Source: Thermodesulfovibrio sp. (GTDB lineage: Bacteria; Nitrospirota; Thermodesulfovibrionia; Thermodesulfovibrionales; JdFR-85). From it: a stretch of 20,537 nucleotides of DNA. The notes beneath the pieces are model-generated. The model was not told where the DNA came from, searched no databases, and saw only the letters and a list, made by a program, of their open reading frames with translations. The stretch spans positions 1 to 20,537 of the forward strand of contig JALUAR010000072.1 of assembly GCA_027050975.1 (NCBI GenBank), in the 5' to 3' direction. Within the stretch, counting starts at the first letter, position 1. Every line of letters begins with the position of its first letter. Made by a program: the position numbers and the translations under genes. Shown here piece by piece: positions 15,500 to 20,537 of this stretch.

Positions 15500-15778
15500 A
15501 TGAAATATTGCGCTCTTCTTGTAATCTTGTTGGTTTTTATTGTAATTCTGATTCCGCTTGCTCCGCATGAAAAAATAGATATGGAGGGTGTCTGCATCGA
15601 ATGCCTGGACACATGTTCACCCTTGACAATACTTCAATTGACGAATAATGAAGGGACAACAATAGGTCCCTTAGTTGGACTTTTGATTCCATTACATCTG
15701 GTAGTTATCTTGTTCTTTAAGGGTTCCCTCCTATATTCCCTTTTCTACCCAAAGGATATTCTAAAACCTCCCCGTTGA
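15500..15778 (+). CDS. small two-helix membrane protein with a cysteine-rich loop
   Basis: An unrecognised 92-residue protein. A first hydrophobic helix (about 3-22) and a second (about 56-80) flank a loop carrying three cysteines in GVCIECLDTC, giving a CxxC that could form a disulfide or bind metal. The first helix could also be read as a signal anchor. The ATG has no Shine-Dalgarno but sits immediately downstream of a near-consensus promoter, consistent with a leaderless mRNA. It lies 96 nt upstream of the multiheme cytochrome gene on the same strand, so a role in its assembly or anchoring is possible but unsupported. A non-coding leader transcript is the main alternative. Confidence 0.5.
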   Translation: MKYCALLVILLVFIVILIPLAPHEKIDMEGVCIECLDTCSPLTILQLTNNEGTTIGPLVGLLIPLHLVVILFFKGSLLYSLFYPKDILKPPR

Positions 15779-15800
15779 TCTCCTGTACCTCTTGAGATAA

Positions 15801-15826
15801 GCCAAATGGTACTTGTTACCATTGGC
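15801..15826 (+). other. hairpin between the small membrane protein and the cytochrome gene
   Basis: GCCAA and TGGTA, separated by a single bulged A, pair with TACCA and TTGGC around a CTTGT loop: 10 bp in total. It lies 49 nt before the cytochrome ATG. There is no adjacent T-run, so it may be an operator or an mRNA processing/stability element rather than a terminator. Confidence 0.4.
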
Positions 15827-15874
15827 ACTTATTTGTGTTAACGAATTACAAAACTTTTAGGTAAGGAGGTCTAC

Positions 15875-17056
15875 ATGCGTAGTACAAAGTTTCTTGTATT
15901 TACGCTCGTTCTGCTATTAGCCATTCCTTCCGTGTTATGGGCAAAAGAAGCCAAGACGATTGATGAGCTGGTTGAAATGTACAATGATGCCAAGTGCAAA
16001 CAGTGTCATCCAAAGCAGTACGAAGAGTGGCAGCAGTCCTACCATTCCAAGGCTGTGGTCTCCTCCCTTAAGGGTATGAGGAACTTTTATGCCATTGGCG
16101 TACCAAAGGAATGGGAGAGAAAGCTGACAAAGGTTGAGGTCCTGAAGTGCCTTGACTGTCACGCTCCTGTTGTAAATTATGCCTCCGAAGAGCTGGCTGT
16201 CAAAATAGCCGAAATGATCATTAAGGCAAAGGACACAAAGGATGAAAAAGAGAAAAAGGCCCTTTTGAAGGAATTGTCCAAGCTTAATGTAGGCTGCCTG
16301 GCCTGTCATAATATTAAGGCTACAAGCATCTCCAAGGGTCTTCTGGGAGAGCCTGAAAAGGATGCCATCTACACACCTAACATGGTAATATCTCCTGTTC
16401 ACAAGACGATACCTGTTAATACAATGAACAAATCTCTGTTCTGCGCACAGTGCCACGGTCGTTATATTGCTCCTGACGGTGAGCAGATCATGTGTAATAC
16501 CCTTAGTGGCAGTTACTACAACAACTATATCTCTCGCGGTGGTGCAGAGACCTGTCAGGACTGCCATATGAAGAAAGCTAACAGGGGTCACAAATTCCCC
16601 GGTGGACATGACCTGGAAATAGTCAAGGAGGGCATCGGGTTTAATGCCGAAATAAAAGGCGTAAAACATACCGTTGGTAAATGGATACCACGGGCTATCG
16701 TTCAGGTGGAGCTGGAAAACAGATCCGGCCACCGTATACCCGACGGCTGACTATGGTCCGGCAAAGTGGTCCTGGAAGTGACCGCTAAGGACAACAAAGG
16801 CAAAGAGTACAAGGATGTAAAGTCCTATTACACAATTGGTGTAGACCTGGACGGTTATATGCGTTACGGTGCATGGCAGATAAAGGAGCTTGTCGATCTG
16901 TCACTGCAGCCAAAGACGATTCAGAAAGAACGCGTAGTGTTTAAGTTTGACAAGGATGTTACCAGTGCAGATGTTACGGTCAATGTCTACTACTACATAA
17001 GCGGAAAGAAGGGTGACAAGATCTACTCCACATCCAAGCACCTGGTATTTGAGTAA
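15875..17056 (+). CDS. periplasmic five-heme c-type cytochrome with an in-frame TGA (candidate selenoprotein)
   Basis: Secreted multiheme cytochrome of the c554-like type. A signal peptide (1-23, ending LWA) is followed by five CxxCH sites at 41-45, 92-96, 141-145, 190-194 and 227-231, and histidine motifs GHKFPGG and SGHRIPDG that are potential distal heme ligands. A TGA at 16748-16750 (codon 292) interrupts the frame directly after SGHRIPDG. The same frame then stays open for 101 codons (LWSGKVVLEV...KHLVFE) to a TAA at 17054, and a strong terminator follows. The tail looks like a beta-sandwich domain and is not degraded. Full length would be 393 residues with recoding, 291 if TGA stops. 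A SECIS-like hairpin lies at 16765-16786. The ribosome site AAGGAGGT is 4 nt before the ATG. Alternatives are a recent nonsense mutation or a sequencing error. No selenocysteine machinery gene is in the window. Confidence 0.8.
16765..16786 (+). promoter_or_regulatory. SECIS-like hairpin downstream of the in-frame TGA
   Basis: AGTGGTC (16765-16771) pairs with GACCGCT (16780-16786) in 7 bp including one G-U, around the loop CTGGAAGT. A further U-G pair inside would leave a GGAA tetraloop. The loop begins 21 nt after the TGA, within the roughly 16-37 nt distance typical of bacterial SECIS elements, which lie inside the coding region. Short stems like this also arise by chance. Confidence 0.45.
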
Positions 17057-17078
17057 GAAAGCGCAAGGCTGTTGCAAA

Positions 17079-17113
17079 GGGCGGGGTTGCTGGAGCAACC
17101 CCGCCCCTTTTTT
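17079..17113 (+). terminator. intrinsic terminator after the cytochrome gene
   Basis: A GC-rich perfect 13-bp stem (17079-17091 with 17094-17106) is followed by a run of six T. It begins 22 nt after the TAA at 17054-17056, so the transcript is organised around the full-length reading frame rather than the internal TGA. Confidence 0.93.
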
Positions 17114-17153
17114 ATTTGGATCATCTCAAAAGAGGTGTAAGATAATCCCAAAT

Positions 17154-17320
17154 CCAGCGATAATAAGATTAATAAGAGTGGTATGGTGGAGTCTTCAACT
17201 CATTCTCGGCGAACATCCCTGTCCGCCTGCGAGGGAATTTTGCGATTTGCCATCCACGGCAAATCTTATGCAAAATTCAAATCCGTTCAGACTCCACCAT
17301 ACCACTCCTTCCAGAGATTG
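17154..17320. repeat. structured inverted-repeat element, copy B (interior flipped)
   Basis: The gap between the cytochrome terminator and kdsD holds this element and no gene. Perfect 19-bp terminal inverted repeats lie at 17176-17194 and 17289-17307 (GAGTGGTATGGTGGAGTCT and its complement). The outer flanks match those of copy A in the same orientation (CCAGCGATAA on the left, CTCCTTCCrGAGATTG on the right), while the interior matches the reverse complement of copy A: it begins TCAACTCA, where A ends TGAGTTGA, and ends CCGTTC, where A begins GAACGG. Hairpins lie at 17208-17227 and 17235-17278. Confidence 0.85.
17235..17278. repeat. long hairpin inside repeat copy B
   Basis: The outer stem GAATTTTGC/GCAAAATTC is identical to copy A. 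The inner stem is GATTTGCC/GGCAAATC, in which two base pairs differ from copy A on both arms and pairing is kept. The 4-nt bulge (TTAT) is now on the 3' side, as expected for the opposite orientation. Confidence 0.8.
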
Positions 17321-17402
17321 AAGGATTCGAGTGATAACAGACACTTGAACCCTGGAATCCTTGGCCCCTTTTTAGCAATGAACTGGGAGAAGAAACTTTT
17401 GT

Positions 17403-18377
17403 TTAAACAATACCTTTTTTCAGAATATCATGAAGATGAATGACTCCGGCAGGACGACCCTCCTCATCTGGAACAATAAGGGAGGTAATCGAGTAGGACT
17501 CCATTACGGACAAAGCCTTTGCTGCAAGGGCATCGGGAGTAATGGTCTTGGGATTTTTCGTCATTACGTCTCCTGCCCTCATCTTGAAGAAGTCTGCTCC
17601 CCAGCGCTGAAGCCCTCTTCTTAGGTCTCCGTCGGTTATAACGCCTACAACCTTCTGATCGTTATTACAGACAACGGTCATTCCGAGCCGTTTTGATGAC
17701 ATCTCCAGCGTGGCATCCGTCATGTTTGTATCCGTATAGACTATAGGTACGGCATCTCCCGTATGCATGAGATCACTGACCTTTATGAGTAGTTTCTTGC
17801 CAAGGGAACCATTTGGATGGAAAAGGGTAAAATCCTCTTCACGAAACCCCCTCTTCTGAAGAAGCGCCACAGCAAGGGCATCACCCATTGCCAGGGCTGC
17901 TGTGGTGGAGGCCGTAGGCACAATTCCCAGAGGACATGCCTCCTCCTTCACAGAGACATCCAGTACAACATCAGAGGTCTGGGCAAGGGTGGAACCGGGA
18001 CGGGTCATGGAAATAAGGGTTACATCAAAACGCTTTATGTAAGGGATAAGTCTTATAATTTCCTCGGTCTCACCGCTATTGGAGATGGCAAGAACAATGT
18101 CTTCTGACGTAACCATTCCGAGGTCACCATGGCCTGCTTCTGCAGGATGAAGAAATACAGCTGGTGTGCCTGTAGAGGAGAGGGTAGCTGCGATTTTCTT
18201 GCCGATTATTCCCGACTTTCCCATGCCGGTTACAACCAATCTTCCACTACAGGAGTAGATCAATTCCACAGCCCGCTCGAACCTACTGTCAAGCCTGTCA
18301 ATAAGGGCAGTTATAGAGTCTGCCTCTCTCCTGAGAACATCCCTGGCAATATCCAGAAGTGAGTTATTCTGTTGCAT
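17403..18377 (-). CDS. kdsD: D-arabinose-5-phosphate isomerase
   Basis: Converts ribulose-5-phosphate to arabinose-5-phosphate, the first committed precursor of KDO for lipopolysaccharide. It has 324 residues, close to the 328 of E. coli KdsD. An N-terminal SIS sugar-isomerase domain carries GMGKSGIIGKKIAATLSS (about 51-68) and FLHPAEAGHGDLGM, and two C-terminal CBS domains start at about 205. The next KDO gene, kdsA, lies 1.3 kb upstream on the same strand with unrelated genes between. TATAAT at 18391-18386 is 8 nt before the ATG and no Shine-Dalgarno is visible. Confidence 0.93.
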   Translation of the reverse strand: MQQNNSLLDIARDVLRREADSITALIDRLDSRFERAVELIYSCSGRLVVTGMGKSGIIGKKIAATLSSTGTPAVFLHPAEAGHGDLGMVTSEDIVLAISNSGETEEIIRLIPYIKRFDVTLISMTRPGSTLAQTSDVVLDVSVKEEACPLGIVPTASTTAALAMGDALAVALLQKRGFREEDFTLFHPNGSLGKKLLIKVSDLMHTGDAVPIVYTDTNMTDATLEMSSKRLGMTVVCNNDQKVVGVITDGDLRRGLQRWGADFFKMRAGDVMTKNPKTITPDALAAKALSVMESYSITSLIVPDEEGRPAGVIHLHDILKKGIV

Positions 18378-18385
18378 AACGATAT

Positions 18386-18391
18386 ATTATA
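18386..18391 (-). promoter_or_regulatory. -10 hexamer of kdsD, close to the start codon
   Basis: A perfect TATAAT on the minus strand, 8 nt before the kdsD ATG; no good -35 at 17 nt. Transcription would begin within about 0-3 nt of the ATG. The remaining sequence between kdsD and the PIN gene (about 18392-18517) shows nothing recognisable. Confidence 0.45.
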
Positions 18392-18517
18392 ACCATTGCC
18401 TGGCCTTTTTTTCCGCATATATTTCTTTGGCATTTGTATCAATACATAAGGTTAACTTTGCTATCGAAATCTTGTAGGGAGATAAAAACTGTAACGGTGG
18501 GTGCTCTAGATATGTAT

Positions 18518-18925
18518 TTACCCTTTCTCTATTCTTTCCAGAAACTGCCTTGGGGTTAAGATCCAGATGCCCTGGTATTCTTTTAAGGAAAGAAGTGCCC
18601 TGTCTCCTGTTATAATAACCTCTGCCTTTAATGCAACGGCACACTCAATAAATTTGTTATCATCCGGATCGCTATGAACTATGTCAATCTCGGGAGTCTT
18701 TCTGGTAAAGAGGATATTGAACCCTTTGGAGAAAAAAGATAACAGCTCTTTCATCTCTACTTCATTCTTCATCCCAATCCGATTTAAAACATCTATGTAT
18801 TCGTCAAGAATCTCATCAGAAATGCAGAGGGTTAGAAGTTCATCCTTCCACAGGTCTATAATCCTTCTTGGATTCCCTCCAAAAAAAGATGATACAAAAA
18901 TATTCGTATCTATCACAACCCTCAT
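18518..18925 (-). CDS. PIN-domain toxin
   Basis: A 135-residue PIN-domain protein of the type paired with antitoxins (COG1569-like), predicted Mg2+-dependent ribonuclease. Acidic active-site residues are D6 (VIDTNIF), E42, the D86/D88/D89 cluster (SDPDDNKFIECA) and D108 (ITGDRALL). Its ATG shares one base with the stop of the upstream antitoxin (TAATG), so the two are translationally coupled. All key residues are present, so it is likely functional. The RNA target is unknown. Confidence 0.9.
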   Translation of the reverse strand: MRVVIDTNIFVSSFFGGNPRRIIDLWKDELLTLCISDEILDEYIDVLNRIGMKNEVEMKELLSFFSKGFNILFTRKTPEIDIVHSDPDDNKFIECAVALKAEVIITGDRALLSLKEYQGIWILTPRQFLERIEKG

Positions 18926-19170
18926 TACCGCTTTTGACGGGATGCCTTGATTGCCTGCCTTATTTTAGCCTTTGTTACACCCTTTGTCTTAAGTTTTCTG
19001 CCGATTCTGCCCCAGAGATCATCAATGTATGCTCCAATATCCCTTTCCTCAAGGCGTTCCTCTATGAGTTCCCTCACCAGCTGGCTCGTAGATTTGCCTT
19101 CAAGCCTTGCAAGTCTATTAAGTCTCTTTTTTACATCCTCGTCCAATCGTATAATCATCTGTGTTGTCAT
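18925..19170 (-). CDS. ribbon-helix-helix antitoxin
   Basis: An 81-residue antitoxin. The N-terminal ribbon-helix-helix DNA-binding fold opens MTTQMIIRLDEDVKKRLNRL, with the second helix around STSQLVRELIEERL. A basic C-terminal tail (KLKTKGVTKAKIRQAIKASRQKR in part) probably wraps the toxin. The frame is open to 19221, but GGAGGT at 19177-19182 points to the ATG at 19170 (6-nt spacing) or 19173 (3-nt). A palindromic AT-rich site upstream is a likely autoregulatory operator. Confidence 0.88.
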   Translation of the reverse strand: MTTQMIIRLDEDVKKRLNRLARLEGKSTSQLVRELIEERLEERDIGAYIDDLWGRIGRKLKTKGVTKAKIRQAIKASRQKR

Positions 19171-19182
19171 CATTTCACCTCC

Positions 19183-19201
19183 ATATATAGCATGTATATA
19201 T
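19183..19201. promoter_or_regulatory. candidate operator of the toxin-antitoxin module
   Basis: ATATATA and TATATAT arms (7 bp) flank GCATG, directly upstream of the antitoxin ribosome site. On the minus strand a TTGATT/TACAAT pair with 18-nt spacing lies just upstream, so a bound ribbon-helix-helix protein would sit between promoter and start codon, as expected for autorepression. Confidence 0.4.
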
Positions 19202-19329
19202 TGTATATCATATATAATCACTTAATCAACGATTAGAGTTAGCCAAAGCCGTTCCTTATCCCTAAAAGTCTGGACAATTTTACAACACTGGTTTATAGTA
19301 TATCTCTAAGAAAAATAATGGGGGACAAT

Positions 19330-19645
19330 ATGAGATTTGATGATTTTGAGAATTATGTTGATCCAGAGATCCTGAAAAGAGGATATGATTACTACAGGAA
19401 GGGCCGGATTGTGGAATTGGTAGAGATGGAGAACAACAGGTTCAGGGCCACTGTCTCCGGTACATGCTGAAACATATACAGGCAGAGGAGCTTATATAGA
19501 ACTGACAGAGAAACTTGAACGGCTTCTGAAAGAGTTTGATGCTGCAGAATAGGTAAAGTCACTTATTGAAGAGTTCCGTATTAAGTACAGGAGAAGAAGG
19601 GCGATGAAGAAGGAACTTGACAGGTTTGAAAGAAAGCATCTTTGA
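19330..19645 (+). pseudogene. decayed SWIM-type zinc-finger gene
   Basis: The 461-nt space between the antitoxin start and kdsA contains remnants of one gene. From the ATG at 19330, 46 codons read MRFDDFENYVDPEILKRGYD and on to ATVSGTC, the usual N-terminus of SWIM zinc-finger proteins, then stop at 19468. A frame shifted by +1 from about 19463 reads AETYTGRGAYIELTEKLERL onward to a TAG at 19550, then continues as VKSLIEEFRIKYRRRRAMKK to a TGA at 19643-19645. This fits a large internal deletion that removed the CxC...CxH core, with a frameshift and a further nonsense codon. The SWIM assignment rests on the flanking parts only. It faces opposite to the neighbouring genes. Confidence 0.65.
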
Positions 19646-19682
19646 TTGCTTTGAGAGAAGGTAAGGTCAGATGGAAAGGCGT

Positions 19683-20492
19683 TTAGATGATGGGCTTTAC
19701 AGCCTCCAGTATTGCCTTCACAGCCCTGAGCATCCCTTCAAGGTCATCCAGTCTTATCATATTCGGTCCATCGCAGAGGGCCCTGTCAGGCTCCGGGTGA
19801 ACCTCCATAAAGAGCCCATCCACTCCGGCAGCAACTGCAGCCCGTGCAAGCACAGGTGCAAACTCCCTCTGCCCTCCTGATGCCGTGCCCTGACCTCCCG
19901 GAAGCTGCAGACTATGGGTAACATCAAAGACCACTGGATAGCCGTAAGACCTCATTATCGGAAAGGTCCTGAAATCCACCACAAGGTTGTTGTATCCAAA
20001 GGTGGTTCCCCGCTCTGTAACCATAAGGGATTTGTTACCTGCAGAGACGAATTTCTCTATCACATTCTTCATATCCCAGGGAGCAAGAAACTGCCCCTTC
20101 TTTATGTTTACAGGCTTGCCTGTCCGGGCTGCTCCAACAATTAGATCGGTCTGGCGGCAGAGAAAGGCAGGTACCTGCAGAACATCCACCACCTCTGAAG
20201 CCACCCGCGCCTCCTCCGGAGAGTGGACATCCGTAAGCACAGGCATTTGATATTTCGTTTTTATATCCTGAAGTATTCTGAGGCCCCTCTCTATCCCCGG
20301 GCCTCGGAAGGACTTGATTGAAGAGCGGTTTGCCTTGTCATAGGAGCTTTTGAATACAAGAGGGATACCCAGCCGAGAACAGATATCCTTAAGCCTCTGG
20401 GCTGTCTCAAAAACAATCTCCTCACTCTCAATAACACAGGGTCCGGCTATCAGAAAGAGTTCTTTTTTTTTATTTTTCCAGTTCAGATCCAT
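19683..20492 (-). CDS. kdsA: 3-deoxy-D-manno-octulosonate 8-phosphate synthase (metal-dependent type)
   Basis: Condenses arabinose-5-phosphate with phosphoenolpyruvate to KDO-8-phosphate, using the product of KdsD. It has 269 residues, the usual length. C19 (IAGPCVIES), H193, E230 and D241 correspond with a constant offset of 8 to the metal ligands C11, H185, E222 and D233 of the Aquifex enzyme, so this is the metal-dependent class. The ATG at 20492 has no clear Shine-Dalgarno. The frame stays open upstream to the window edge, so a longer start cannot be fully excluded, but the alignment with Aquifex supports this one. Confidence 0.94.
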   Translation of the reverse strand: MDLNWKNKKKELFLIAGPCVIESEEIVFETAQRLKDICSRLGIPLVFKSSYDKANRSSIKSFRGPGIERGLRILQDIKTKYQMPVLTDVHSPEEARVASEVVDVLQVPAFLCRQTDLIVGAARTGKPVNIKKGQFLAPWDMKNVIEKFVSAGNKSLMVTERGTTFGYNNLVVDFRTFPIMRSYGYPVVFDVTHSLQLPGGQGTASGGQREFAPVLARAAVAAGVDGLFMEVHPEPDRALCDGPNMIRLDDLEGMLRAVKAILEAVKPII

Positions 20493-20537
20493 AATTAACC
20501 ATAATTTTACTATTTCTTTTTCCGCCTTTTCAATTTT

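Noticed and set aside
15500..15778. The small membrane protein as a known cytochrome subunit
   Set aside because: No sequence similarity I can recognise; left as an unnamed protein.
15935..16732. 265-codon minus-strand open frame antisense to the cytochrome
   Set aside because: It lies wholly inside the five-heme cytochrome gene and encodes no recognisable domain.
16751..17056. Reading the cytochrome tail as a separate gene with a GTG start at 16766
   Set aside because: It is in the same frame as the upstream part, has no ribosome site, and continues the domain that the TGA interrupts; a second gene is less likely than recoding or a nonsense change.
18387..18644. 85-codon minus-strand open frame overlapping the end of the PIN gene
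   Set aside because: It overlaps a well-supported toxin gene in another frame, has no ribosome site and no recognisable protein features.
20493..20537. Possible 3' end of an upstream minus-strand gene (one frame reads KLKRRKKK then stop)
   Set aside because: Fewer than 15 codons are visible and low-complexity lysine/arginine codons arise easily here; an upstream extension of kdsA in its own frame is equally open.

Overview
The window looks like a chromosomal stretch from a flagellated, Gram-negative, probably anaerobic or microaerophilic bacterium. Two KDO (lipopolysaccharide) genes, a MotA/MotB stator pair and a TPR lipoprotein imply an outer membrane and a flagellum. A periplasmic five-heme cytochrome and a CcsA-type cytochrome c assembly protein imply multiheme electron transfer. 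The mix recalls Nitrospirota (Thermodesulfovibrio-like) or deltaproteobacterial genomes, but this is inferred from gene content; there is no rRNA in the window. No phage, IS element, CRISPR array or tRNA was seen.

Layout. (1) 92-1498, plus strand: a beta-CASP metallo-beta-lactamase RNase. (2) 1547-1752: structured inverted repeat, copy A. (3) 4213-1825, minus: hflK-hflC followed by a small CULT-domain (bacterial cereblon-like) gene, all behind a near-consensus sigma-70 promoter. (4) 11894-4368, minus: a run of eight genes, namely a MobB-like P-loop protein, ccsA, hemA, hemC, transaldolase, a TPR lipoprotein, a SuhB-type phosphatase and an SPL-type radical SAM protein. (5) 11957-13596, plus: motA-motB. 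(6) 13783-14565, plus: a CxxCC cluster protein, converging on and overlapping an HD-domain phosphohydrolase (15306-14557, minus). (7) 15500-17056, plus: a small two-helix membrane protein, then a five-heme cytochrome whose reading frame is interrupted by one in-frame TGA; a strong terminator follows. (8) 17154-17320: structured repeat copy B, whose interior is flipped relative to copy A. (9) 20492-17403, minus: kdsA and kdsD, separated by a PIN/ribbon-helix-helix toxin-antitoxin module and a decayed SWIM-type gene.

How the genes fit together. HemA and HemC make heme precursors, CcsA attaches heme to apocytochromes, and the five-heme cytochrome is a likely client. KdsA and KdsD act in the KDO branch of lipid A/LPS synthesis. 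HflK/HflC form the SPFH scaffold around the FtsH protease; a CULT protein in the same operon suggests a link between recognition of a small-molecule or damaged-protein mark and proteolysis.

The three observations most worth following are: the CULT gene with its complete tri-tryptophan cage co-transcribed with hflKC; the in-frame UGA at cytochrome codon 292, followed by an intact 101-codon tail and a SECIS-like hairpin, which suggests a selenocysteine-containing multiheme cytochrome; and the two repeat elements, whose perfect terminal inverted repeats bracket interiors lying in opposite orientations between flanks of the same orientation.
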